Shown here: one piece after another, positions 52,117-60,268 of the stretch
Position numbering within the stretch: position 1 is the first letter of the stretch
How the letters are laid out: the number at the start of each line of letters is the position of its first letter
DNA from: Bifidobacterium animalis subsp. animalis ATCC 25527
Lineage (GTDB): Bacteria > Actinomycetota > Actinomycetes > Actinomycetales > Bifidobacteriaceae
Direction of reading: 5' to 3'
Assembly (NCBI RefSeq): GCF_000260715.1
Contig: NC_017834.1
Coordinates: 496,001-560,000, forward strand
DNA: 64,000 nt
Translations under genes and position numbers: made by a program
The notes under the pieces: generated by a model
Databases searched by the model: none
Told to the model about the DNA's origin: nothing
The model's input: only the letters and a program-made list of their open reading frames with translations

Positions 52117-54240
52117 ATGAGTGATAAAACGAAATCCAAATCCGGCGCCATAGTCAAGGGCGCCAAGGGAGGCACCGGCAACCTCACGACGATCGCGTTG
52201 ATCATGATGAACGTCACAGTGATCGCAGGTCTCGCCAACGACGTGCAGCAGTCGTTCTACGGCCTCTCCTCAGTTACCTTCTTCCTGATCGGCGGGCTGC
52301 TGTTCTTCCTGCCGACTGGTCTTGTGGCGGCTGAACTCGCATCCGGCTGGAGCCAGCGTGGCGGCATCTTCCGCTGGGTCGGCGAAGGCATCGGCGTGTT
52401 CCCCGCGGTCGCCTGCCTGCTGATTCTGTGGTTCCAGACCACGTTCACCTTCGGCTCCGGCATTCCGTCGATGTCGGCCACGATCGGCTTCTTCACCACG
52501 AAGTACGATTGGGCCGTCGACTTCGCCAAGAACTCGCATTCGTGGAAGGTGACGCTGCCGATCATGATCGGCTGGCTGGCCTACTACTGGTTCTGCTGCT
52601 TCCTCGCCACGAAGGGCGTCAAGACCTTCAGCAAGATCGCGCAGTACGGCGTCATTCTCGGCACCTTCCTGCCGCTGGGCGTCATGACCATCCTGGCCGT
52701 CGTCTGGCTGTGCCAGGGCCACACGCCCGCCATCGACATGGCGCCGAGCGCATTGGTGCCGAAGTGGGAGGGCATGTCGACCCTCGCATTGGCCGCAGGC
52801 GTGTTCTTCTCGTTCGCCGGCATCGATATGAACGCCGCGCACATCAAGGACCTCAAGAAGCCGAACAAGCAGTTCCCGCTCGCCATCTTCGTCTCGATGA
52901 TCCTCGCGCTGCTCATCTTCATCGTCGGCACGTTGATCATCGCCATGGTGATCCCGAACAAGCAGATCAACCTGCTGTACACGCTGTTCGCCACCTACCG
53001 TGCACTCGGCGCGACGATTGGCTTCCCTGATCTCTACCTGGTGTTCTGCTGGCTCGGCATGCTCAACAGCTTCGCCGCGCTGATCACGAACCTCGCAGGC
53101 CCCTCCTACATGCTAGGACAGGCCGGCCGTTCCGGCTTCCTGCCGAAGTTCCTGCAGAACAACAACAAGCATGGCATGCCGAGCCGCCTGATGTACACGC
53201 AGATGGCATTGATGACGATCATCGCGTTCATCGTGTTCCTGCTGCCGAACGTGGAGGGCTTCGTCGCGCTGATCACTCAGGCGATCACGATTCTGTACCT
53301 CACCTACTATGTGCTCATGTTCGTGGCGTTCCTGCGTCTGCGTTACCAGCAGCCGAACCGCCCGCGTGGCTTCAAGGTGCCCGGTGGCATGGCCGGTGCA
53401 TGGATTGTGGCCGGCATTGGCATCCTTGCCTCCGTGTTCGGCATCGTGCTGGCGTTCTACCCGCCGGCACAGCTTGCCGCCGAGGTGGGCTCCGGTGCCA
53501 CCTACGACCTGATCATCATTGGATTGCTCGCATTCGTGTTCATTGCCTGCGTGCTCATCTACCGTGCCTCCCGCAAGCATGATTGGGCTGATCCAACCAA
53601 CCAGTTCGCGCCGTTCACGTGGCAGATTGAGGGGTTGAAGAAACCTTCCAAGGCGCTGTCGAACATTCCTACCGCATTGCTTTCCGAAGGTCAGAACCCG
53701 ATGGGCCTGCCGATCAAGAAGCACTACGACAAGGATGAGATGATGAAGGACCTGCCTACGGGTAAGGATCCGAAGCAGGGTGAGGTGGCGGCTGCGCTGC
53801 TCAAGAAGCAGGGCATCACCGAACCGTCCGAGCCGGCCAAGGTCGCCTTGGTGGGAGACCCCACTGTGGGCGTCAAGACGGTGTCATACGAACCTGAACC
53901 CGTGCATACGAACGAATCGGGCGACATGATTCCTCAGCCCACCGCGGCCGATGTCTCAGCGGCCCCGGTTCCCACTGATGCGGCGGCCGATGCTCGCCGT
54001 GCCGAGGCCGAGGCCAAGATTGCCAGCCAGGATGCCCATGAGTACCACAACGAGGCCGTGGCCCTTACCGATGAGGCGAAGGACGATGTGATGTTGTCGC
54101 AGGACGCCCACCGCGTTCAGGTGGACGAGGCCGAGGCGCATGAGGCACAGGCTGCAGTCAAATCCATCGACTCCATCAACGCGGATCAGGCCGTCGACCC
54201 GACCAAACCGGCGGACGATCCGTCGCAGCCCAAGCACTGA
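52117..54240 (+). CDS. APC-family amino-acid permease with long C-terminal tail
   Basis: About 707 residues. The first 480 or so form a 12-helix amino-acid/polyamine/organocation transporter (NLTTIALIMMNVTVIAGLAN start, then GPSYMLGQAGRSGFLPKFLQ), resembling glutamate/GABA antiporter-like members. The last 225 or so residues are hydrophilic, Ala/Glu/Asp/Pro-rich and partly coiled-coil-like (DARRAEAEAKIASQDAHEY), which is not usual in the family. ATG 52117 has AGGA a few bases upstream; ATG 52096 and GTG 52090 are alternatives. Substrate unknown. Confidence 0.88.
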   Translation: MSDKTKSKSGAIVKGAKGGTGNLTTIALIMMNVTVIAGLANDVQQSFYGLSSVTFFLIGGLLFFLPTGLVAAELASGWSQRGGIFRWVGEGIGVFPAVACLLILWFQTTFTFGSGIPSMSATIGFFTTKYDWAVDFAKNSHSWKVTLPIMIGWLAYYWFCCFLATKGVKTFSKIAQYGVILGTFLPLGVMTILAVVWLCQGHTPAIDMAPSALVPKWEGMSTLALAAGVFFSFAGIDMNAAHIKDLKKPNKQFPLAIFVSMILALLIFIVGTLIIAMVIPNKQINLLYTLFATYRALGATIGFPDLYLVFCWLGMLNSFAALITNLAGPSYMLGQAGRSGFLPKFLQNNNKHGMPSRLMYTQMALMTIIAFIVFLLPNVEGFVALITQAITILYLTYYVLMFVAFLRLRYQQPNRPRGFKVPGGMAGAWIVAGIGILASVFGIVLAFYPPAQLAAEVGSGATYDLIIIGLLAFVFIACVLIYRASRKHDWADPTNQFAPFTWQIEGLKKPSKALSNIPTALLSEGQNPMGLPIKKHYDKDEMMKDLPTGKDPKQGEVAAALLKKQGITEPSEPAKVALVGDPTVGVKTVSYEPEPVHTNESGDMIPQPTAADVSAAPVPTDAAADARRAEAEAKIASQDAHEYHNEAVALTDEAKDDVMLSQDAHRVQVDEAEAHEAQAAVKSIDSINADQAVDPTKPADDPSQPKH

Positions 54241-54263
54241 GCTCAGGCGTTCCTAATGCGCAG

Positions 54264-54290
54264 GCGGCCCCGTGAACGTCACGGGGCCGC
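54264..54290 (+). terminator. Hairpin after the first APC permease
   Basis: A perfect 12-bp stem, GCGGCCCCGTGA against TCACGGGGCCGC, loop ACG. No T-run. Confidence 0.65.
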
Positions 54291-54358
54291 GCATGCGCCA
54301 AATTCTTCGGTGCGCGGGGCATTTCCTCCCATGCACCATACAAGCTAAGGAGTATTCC

Positions 54359-55852
54359 ATGGCAAACAATACAGAAGCAACCAAGAACGAAGCCGGCAAC
54401 GACGAGCAGAAGAAGCCGCTCGAGCCGCTGCCGCAGGCAGCCACGAAGCAGTACACGTGGACCGGCGCCGACGGCAAGAAGATCAACTACACCGCCACCG
54501 CGGAAATGATTCCGGTGCGCGCCGACGACGGCCAGCTCATCGGCCACATGTTCATGTTCTCCCAGGTTTCCGATCAGGAAGACAAGTCGGATCGTCCGGT
54601 GACGTTCTGCTGGAACGGCGGCCCCGGTGGTGCCTCGTACATGGTCAACATCGGTGGCATGGGCGCCAAGCGCGTCAAGACCGATGGCATGGCGCACCTG
54701 AAGGGCGTCGGTGAGGTCGAAGACAACCCGTATTCGCTGCTGCCGAGCTCGGATCTCGTGTTCATCGATGCGTTCGGCACCGGCTACTCGCATGTGGATC
54801 CGAACTACGACGCCAAGAAGGTGTGGGGTGTCGACGGTGACGGCGATGCCTTCACGCGCGGCATCATCGCATGGCTCACCAAGTACGACCGCATGAACAG
54901 CCCGCACTACCTGTACGGCGAATCCTACGGCACCATGCGCAACGCCGTCGTCTACCGCATGCTCGGCGAGCATGGCGTCGGCGTCGCAGGCATCACCGAA
55001 CAGTCCACCATTCTCGACTACGAGCCCACGCTCTCCGGTGAGGACGACTACTACATGGGCATGTTCCCCGTGTACGCCGCCACCGCCAACTACTTCAAGA
55101 AGGCCGGGGTGGGCGTCGACCAGTACGAGTGGTACGACAAGGCGTTCGACTATGCGAACAACACGCTTGCCCGTGCCCTGACGCTCGCCGACGCATTGCC
55201 GGCGGACGAGATGAAGAAGATCGCCGGCGAGATGAGCGAGTTCATCGGCCTGCCTGCCGACTTCATCGAAGAGAAGGGCCTGCGCATCGAACTCGACACG
55301 TTCCGCAAGAACCTGCTCAAGGCCGAGGGTGAGACCACCGGCCGTTACGACACCCGCTTCACCACGTACGGATATCAGGACGTGCAGGGCGACAACGAGT
55401 TCTTCGCCGGCGAGGATCCGTCGTACGACGCGATCAACGCCGCCTACCTCGACGTGTACATGAAGATGCTCGGCGACATGGGCTTCAAGGGCTACGAGAA
55501 CTATGAGGGCCTCTCGCTCAAGGTCAACTCGAGCTGGAACTGGACGCATCAGGCTCCAGGCACCATGGGCTCCCCGCAGGTTCCGAATGTGGCCTACGAT
55601 CTTGCCACTGCGCTGCGTCGCAACCCGACGAGCCGCATCTGCGTGCTCGGTGGCATCCACGACGCTGCGACGCCGTACTGGAACGTGCGCCACGACATCA
55701 ACAAGCTGTTCCTGCCGCAGGCGCTCAAGGATCGCATCGAGTACCATCTGCACTCCAACGGCCACATGCTGTACTGCGACGAGGTGGCTCTGGCTGCGGC
55801 CGGCCCCGAACTTGCCGCCTTCTACGACAAGCGCCATGAAGACAAGGACTGA
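54359..55852 (+). CDS. S10 family serine carboxypeptidase
   Basis: A 497-residue alpha/beta-hydrolase carboxypeptidase. Motifs are WNGGPGGASYMVNIGGMG, the nucleophile Ser189 in GESYGTMR, Asp435 in GGIHDAATPYW and His469 in SNGHMLY. There is no signal peptide, so it probably releases C-terminal residues from peptides in the cytoplasm. TAAGGAGT lies 7 bases before ATG 54359. It lies between two APC permeases and fits a peptide-utilisation cluster. S10 enzymes are mostly eukaryotic or from acidophiles but are known in bifidobacteria. Confidence 0.9.
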   Translation: MANNTEATKNEAGNDEQKKPLEPLPQAATKQYTWTGADGKKINYTATAEMIPVRADDGQLIGHMFMFSQVSDQEDKSDRPVTFCWNGGPGGASYMVNIGGMGAKRVKTDGMAHLKGVGEVEDNPYSLLPSSDLVFIDAFGTGYSHVDPNYDAKKVWGVDGDGDAFTRGIIAWLTKYDRMNSPHYLYGESYGTMRNAVVYRMLGEHGVGVAGITEQSTILDYEPTLSGEDDYYMGMFPVYAATANYFKKAGVGVDQYEWYDKAFDYANNTLARALTLADALPADEMKKIAGEMSEFIGLPADFIEEKGLRIELDTFRKNLLKAEGETTGRYDTRFTTYGYQDVQGDNEFFAGEDPSYDAINAAYLDVYMKMLGDMGFKGYENYEGLSLKVNSSWNWTHQAPGTMGSPQVPNVAYDLATALRRNPTSRICVLGGIHDAATPYWNVRHDINKLFLPQALKDRIEYHLHSNGHMLYCDEVALAAAGPELAAFYDKRHEDKD

Positions 55853-55910
55853 TTTGTCCGGCGCGTCCCACGCCAAGGAACCGCAGTACTTGATCTAAGG
55901 GTCTGATTTG

Positions 55911-55952
55911 AAGGGATTGCCCGCCTCCCATTGAAGAGGAGGGCAATCCCTT
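55911..55952 (+). terminator. Terminator after the S10 carboxypeptidase
   Basis: A 12-bp outer stem, AAGGGATTGCCC against GGGCAATCCCTT, with an inner partial pairing of CCTC/GAGG, followed by CAGGATTTTTG. Confidence 0.85.
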
Positions 55953-56060
55953 CAGGATTTTTGCGTACCGCACAGTGCCGTTCCAACGCAGGACGACAGA
56001 ACTATAGTCGAAAATTGAAATAGTACGGAAGAGATTTTCCAGGAAGGGAAGGAGCCTCAC

Positions 56061-57590
56061 ATGACCGCTGCAACGAAGTCACAGGAAATCCCAGCTCCAA
56101 ACAATACGGGTGCGGGCGGTCCGGTCACCGTCAAGCGCACACTCTCGGTATTCGACCTCGTGGTGTTCGGTATGATCTTCATGGTGCCGATCGCCCCATT
56201 CTCCATTCTCGCATCGGTTTCGAACACGTCGCACGGCATGCCGGCCCTCGCATACGTGATCGCCATGGTCGCGATGCTGTTCACCGCGTTCTCGTTCGAC
56301 CTCATGGTGCCCCGCTACCCATCGAGCGGCAGCATCTTCGTCTACGCCTCCGATGAGATCAACGGTCCGGTGGGATTCGTGGTCGGATGGCTCATGCTGT
56401 TGCAGTACCTGATCACGCCGGCCGTCATGCTCATCATGGCCGGTCTGGCAATTCATGAATACGTGCCGGCCGTTCCGGTGTGGGCATGGTGCCTCATCTT
56501 CCTCGCCATCATCACGGTCATCGCGATGCGTGGCGCCGGAGCCACCGTCATGGTGGACAAGCTCGCCTTGGTGGCCGAGCTCATCGTGTTGCTGCTGTTC
56601 TTCATCTTCGGCGTCATCTACGTGGCGAAGAACCCCAGCGTGGCCCACTTCTCCTTCGAAGGCTTCTACAATCCCGGCCACTTCGAGATGGGCGCGGTGA
56701 TGAGCGCCGTCTCGCTGTGCGCGCTGTCGTTCGTCGGCTTCGGCTCCGTGGTCACGCTCGACGACCAGAGCCTCGACCCCAAGCATGGCCCGTCGCGCGC
56801 GATGATTGTGATCGTGCTCATTCTGGGCGCGCTCTACATGGCGATGAGCCTGCTGACGATGTGCATGGATCCGAGCGGCAAGCTCATGGCAGCCAATCCG
56901 AACAACGGTTTCTACTTGGTGGCCGGCCTTGCCGGAAAGTGGCTTGGTGTGCTGTGCGCCGTGGCCAATGCGCTCGCTCTGGGCATTTTCACGTCGCTGT
57001 CGGGCATGACCGCCGGCGCCTCGCTGCTGCGCGTGATGGCCAAGGACGACGCATTGCCGTCGGTCTTCGCCAAGATCAGCCCGAAGACCCGCGTGGCCAC
57101 CGTCGCCACCGGCTTCGTCGCCGTCCTCACGCTGGCGCTCATCTTCATCGTGTTGCCGATCGGCATGACCACCGGCGCGAAGATCTCCAACTACGGCGCG
57201 CTCTCCACGTACTTCATGCTCAACATTGCCGTCATCTGGGGCCTTGGTATCAGGGCGAAGATTCTTGAGCACGGCAAGTTCTGGCGTACGATCATCTTCC
57301 CGCTCATCGGCGCAATCGTCACCGGCGTCATCTTCTGCTCGCTCGGTGGCGAGGTGCTCATTGTGGGCACCGTGTGGCTCGTGCTCGGCATCATCTTCTA
57401 CTACGTGTGGACGAAGGCGCTGCATCACAAGCCGGATCTGCTTTCCGCCTCCCGTGCCAAGGGCGAGACCAAGGCGCAACGCATCGCCCGCAATGCACAG
57501 GCCGATGCCCATGCCAAGCAGGTCGCCCAGAACGTGCTCGACCAGCAGACTGCCGCGGACTCCATGTCGAACGAGTCCTCGAAGGCCTGA
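56061..57590 (+). CDS. APC-family amino-acid permease
   Basis: A 509-residue transporter with about 12 hydrophobic segments. FDLVVFGMIFMVPIAPFSIL near residue 30, the conserved RYPSSGSIFVYASDEI and GFGSVVTLDDQSLDPKHGPS are typical of APC transporters of the amino-acid/polyamine type. The C-terminal 45 residues are hydrophilic. GAAGGAG about 10 bases before the ATG is a good ribosome-binding site. Substrate unknown. Confidence 0.9.
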   Translation: MTAATKSQEIPAPNNTGAGGPVTVKRTLSVFDLVVFGMIFMVPIAPFSILASVSNTSHGMPALAYVIAMVAMLFTAFSFDLMVPRYPSSGSIFVYASDEINGPVGFVVGWLMLLQYLITPAVMLIMAGLAIHEYVPAVPVWAWCLIFLAIITVIAMRGAGATVMVDKLALVAELIVLLLFFIFGVIYVAKNPSVAHFSFEGFYNPGHFEMGAVMSAVSLCALSFVGFGSVVTLDDQSLDPKHGPSRAMIVIVLILGALYMAMSLLTMCMDPSGKLMAANPNNGFYLVAGLAGKWLGVLCAVANALALGIFTSLSGMTAGASLLRVMAKDDALPSVFAKISPKTRVATVATGFVAVLTLALIFIVLPIGMTTGAKISNYGALSTYFMLNIAVIWGLGIRAKILEHGKFWRTIIFPLIGAIVTGVIFCSLGGEVLIVGTVWLVLGIIFYYVWTKALHHKPDLLSASRAKGETKAQRIARNAQADAHAKQVAQNVLDQQTAADSMSNESSKA

Positions 57591-57665
57591 ACTGTCGCCC
57601 TGTGCTTGAACTCGCGCGCGAACGCACCGATCATGTATGCGCTCGCGCGTTCGAGTATTCGGGCA

Positions 57666-57671
57666 TATATT
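57666..57671 (+). promoter_or_regulatory. Candidate -10 element of menA-like gene (leaderless)
   Basis: TATATT six bases before ATG 57678, with no SD between. This suggests a leaderless transcript. Confidence 0.4.
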
Positions 57672-57677
57672 CAAACT

Positions 57678-58748
57678 ATGCGATTTCACGATTACGTTTC
57701 CGGCATGCGCATCCCCACGCTCATGCTCGGCATCGCGCCCGTGCTCATCGGAGCCACCGCAGCGTGCCGCGTGCTCGACCTGCGCAGTGCGGAAGGCTTG
57801 CCGGCCTGCGGCGTCTTCGTTTCCAGTGCGGAATGCCATGCGGGCACCGGCAGAATCGTCACGCTCGGCCTGCTTTGTCTGCTCGTCGCGCTCTTCCTGC
57901 AGATCGCCGTCAACTTCGCCAACGACTACTCGGACGGCGTGCGTGGCACCGATGCCCACCGTACGGCGGCGGTACGGCAATACACGGTGGAATCTGATTT
58001 TCAGTTCTTTGAGAACGGTGCGACTGCAGAAGAGGAGCGGCAGGCGCGCGAGCTGAACGGGCCGATGCGCTTGGTGGCCAGCGGCGTCACCCCGCGCGCG
58101 GTGCTCATGGCGGCCATTGTGAATGCTGTGCTCGCCTGCGTGTGCGGCCTCGCGGTGATTGTGATCACCGGCTACTGGTGGCTTGTATTCGTGGGGGCGT
58201 TGTGCGTGGCAGCCGCATGGTTCTATGTGGGCGGCTCTCATCCATACGGATACTTCGGGTTCGGCGAGCTGGCCGCCTTCGTGTTCTTCGGTCCGGTCGC
58301 CGCGCTTGGCACGCAGTTCGTGCTGTGCGGTCATGTCAACGGGAACGGCGTGTATGGGGCGGTAGTCATCGGCGCGGTCTCTGCGGCCGTGATGGCGGTG
58401 AATAATCTGCGCGACGTGAACACGGATCGTGAGAGCGGCAAACGCACGCTCGCCGTACGTCTCGGAGCGCGTGCGTTCACGGTGTGCCTGTGCGTGCTTA
58501 TCGCCCTCGTTATGCTCGTCATGGTGATTCCGTGGAGCGTGATGTGGATCCATATGGATTCCGATCTGCCCAATCTGAGCGTGCTCGGCGGCTACTGCGC
58601 AGTGCTCGGCGAAATCGCGCTCATACTGCTCACCGTGGTCGTCGAATTCAATGTGGCCAAACGGGAATACCGTAGCGCCATGCGGAATCTGTCGTGGATC
58701 GCGCTCGCCGTCGCGCTGGTGTTCGTCGGTCTCACCATGTCCATCTGA
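57678..58748 (+). CDS. menA: UbiA-family prenyltransferase, MenA-like
   Basis: A 356-residue membrane protein with about eight helices. [14 protein letters not shown] and [17 protein letters not shown] are the two Asp-rich motifs that bind the Mg-prenyl diphosphate. The closest family is 1,4-dihydroxy-2-naphthoate polyprenyltransferase of menaquinone synthesis. No other men gene lies nearby. ATG 57678 has no SD; a -10-like TATATT ends six bases upstream. Confidence 0.85.
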   Translation: MRFHDYVSGMRIPTLMLGIAPVLIGATAACRVLDLRSAEGLPACGVFVSSAECHAGTGRIVTLGLLCLLVALFLQIAVNFANDYSDGVRGTDAHRTAAVRQYTVESDFQFFENGATAEEERQARELNGPMRLVASGVTPRAVLMAAIVNAVLACVCGLAVIVITGYWWLVFVGALCVAAAWFYVGGSHPYGYFGFGELAAFVFFGPVAALGTQFVLCGHVNGNGVYGAVVIGAVSAAVMAVNNLRDVNTDRESGKRTLAVRLGARAFTVCLCVLIALVMLVMVIPWSVMWIHMDSDLPNLSVLGGYCAVLGEIALILLTVVVEFNVAKREYRSAMRNLSWIALAVALVFVGLTMSI

Positions 58749-58832
58749 ATGCGCTGAGATCGTCGCGTTCGCAGATTATCCCGCCAATCGGGCAGATATG
58801 GCAATGCACGTGCATTTGACTCGACGGGTCGC

Positions 58833-58838
58833 TAGACT
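58833..58838 (+). promoter_or_regulatory. Candidate -10 element of gpmA (leaderless)
   Basis: TAGACT seven bases before ATG 58846, with no SD. TTGACT at 58816 is too close to be its -35. Confidence 0.4.
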
Positions 58839-58845
58839 AGGGCAT

Positions 58846-59586
58846 ATGACTTACAAACTGGTACTGCTCCGACATGGTCAGAGCGAATGGAACAAGACAA
58901 ATCAGTTCACCGGCTGGGTTGACGTCCCGCTGACCGAAAAGGGTCGCGAGGAAGCCAAGAACGGCGGCAAGCTTATGAAGGACAAGGGTGTGCTGCCCGA
59001 CATCGTCTTCACCTCGCTGCTGCGCCGCGCCATCAACACCGCGAACATCGCGCTCGATGAGGCCGACCGCCTGTGGATTCCCGTGAAGCGCGACTGGCGC
59101 CTCAACGAGCGTCATTACGGCGCCCTGCAGGGAAAGAACAAGAGCGAGATCCGCGAGGAGTACGGCGACGAGAAGTTCATGCTGTGGCGCCGCTCCTACG
59201 GCACCCCGCCGCCCGAGATTGACCCGAACGACCAGTACGCGCAGAACAACGACCCGCGCTACGCCGGCGACCCGGTTCCGGAAGCCGAGTGCCTGGCCGA
59301 CGTCGTGGAGCGCGTGAAGCCGTACTTCGAGGCAGAGATCGAGCCTGAGCTCAAGGATGGCAAGACCGTTCTCATCGCCGCCCACGGCAACTCGCTGCGC
59401 GCGATTGTCAAGATGCTCGACGGCCTGACCGAAGAGGAGATCGCCAAGGTGAACATCCCGACGGCAATCCCGCTGGTCTACGAGCTCGACGAGAACTTCA
59501 AGCCGATCAAGAAGGGCGGCGAATACCTCGATCCTGAGGCCGCTGCCGCCGGTGCCGCCGCTGTTGCGGCCCAGGGCCAGAAGTGA
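58846..59586 (+). CDS. gpmA: 2,3-bisphosphoglycerate-dependent phosphoglycerate mutase
   Basis: Interconverts 3- and 2-phosphoglycerate in the lower part of glycolysis. The 246-residue protein has [10 protein letters not shown] with phosphohistidine His10, Glu88 in [11 protein letters not shown], and His180 in [11 protein letters not shown] 58846 gives the canonical [15 protein letters not shown] start; a longer upstream frame is not conserved. There is no SD; TAGACT lies seven bases upstream. A terminator follows. Confidence 0.96.
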   Translation: MTYKLVLLRHGQSEWNKTNQFTGWVDVPLTEKGREEAKNGGKLMKDKGVLPDIVFTSLLRRAINTANIALDEADRLWIPVKRDWRLNERHYGALQGKNKSEIREEYGDEKFMLWRRSYGTPPPEIDPNDQYAQNNDPRYAGDPVPEAECLADVVERVKPYFEAEIEPELKDGKTVLIAAHGNSLRAIVKMLDGLTEEEIAKVNIPTAIPLVYELDENFKPIKKGGEYLDPEAAAAGAAAVAAQGQK

Positions 59587-59638
59587 GCCCAGAAGTGAGT
59601 TTGGCGGTCCTCCGCTAACCGCACGTCTGAATCGTATG

Positions 59639-59671
59639 AGGCGACTCGGTGTTTTTCGCACCGGGTCGCCT
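59639..59671 (+). terminator. Terminator after gpmA
   Basis: A 13-bp stem with one wobble, AGGCGACTCGGTG against CACCGGGTCGCCT, followed by TTTGCG. Confidence 0.85.
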
Positions 59672-59689
59672 TTTGCGTGTCTGGTTGCG

Positions 59690-60140
59690 GCCATGATTGC
59701 AAAGGCGACTATTTGATTCGCATAATCACGCTAAATTGAGATCAGAGTTGCAAGGATGCCCATTCTATGAAATGCGAGATAGCTGCGCTGAGATTGAAGA
59801 GATAGCTGCGCTGAGATTGAATCTGCAAAAGTGGTCATCGTACGGCTCTAGCTGTGCCATGCTGAGATCGCAGCTGCAAGAACGACCTTTCTGAGGCGAA
59901 TTTAATGACCGCCTTTGCAATCTGGGGCATATGTAGGCACGCGAAGTGATCTTCGCATACTGTGTTGAGAGTACGCTTGCAAATCCGGTCATTCTTGACC
60001 TGCATAAACATGTCAGGATGAGATTGCATTTGCAAGAGCAGCCATCTGAATCCCGTGAGCATGTCTGGATGAGCATAGGATTGCAAAAACGGCCATGCAC
60101 ATGCACCATGTTCGCAGTGCGTTGCAGACCGCCTGTGGAA
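59690..60140. repeat. Repeat array B: nine units at 51-53 bp
   Basis: Nine degenerate units sharing the core TGAGATTGnATnTGCAA with array A, but with CGGTCAT rather than ATGGCAC downstream. TTGCAA-type cores are centred at 59699.5, 59750.5, 59825.5, 59876.5, 59917.5 (minus), 59979.5, 60032.5, 60083.5 and 60124.5 (minus). Allowing for orientation, unit centres are 51-53 bp apart, except for one 75-bp step that equals 52 plus an exact 23-bp tandem duplication (59776-59821). It lies before oleate hydratase. Confidence 0.75.
59776..59821 (+). repeat. Exact 23-bp tandem duplication within array B
   Basis: Two adjacent identical 23-mers beginning GAGATAGCTGCGCTGAGATT, at 59776-59798 and 59799-59821. 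The second runs into the unit core. It explains the single irregular step of the array and shows recent slippage. Confidence 0.85.
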
Positions 60141-60268
60141 TCGCTAAAACCAAGCTAAGAGCAAACCTCGTGCTCGGTTTGCGCGAACAGACGGACAATG
60201 GGCACTAGAGCGCCGAAAGTCGGCGCAGGCAAATCTTCGCGGGAGCGAGCCCGCGGAGAGGAGGTACC

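Noticed and set aside
56079..58553. A very long minus-strand open frame opposite the APC permease and menA
   Set aside because: It is a composition artefact of GC-rich coding DNA; the plus-strand genes have motifs, starts and ribosome-binding sites, and the minus frame is His/Arg/Glu-rich without family signatures.
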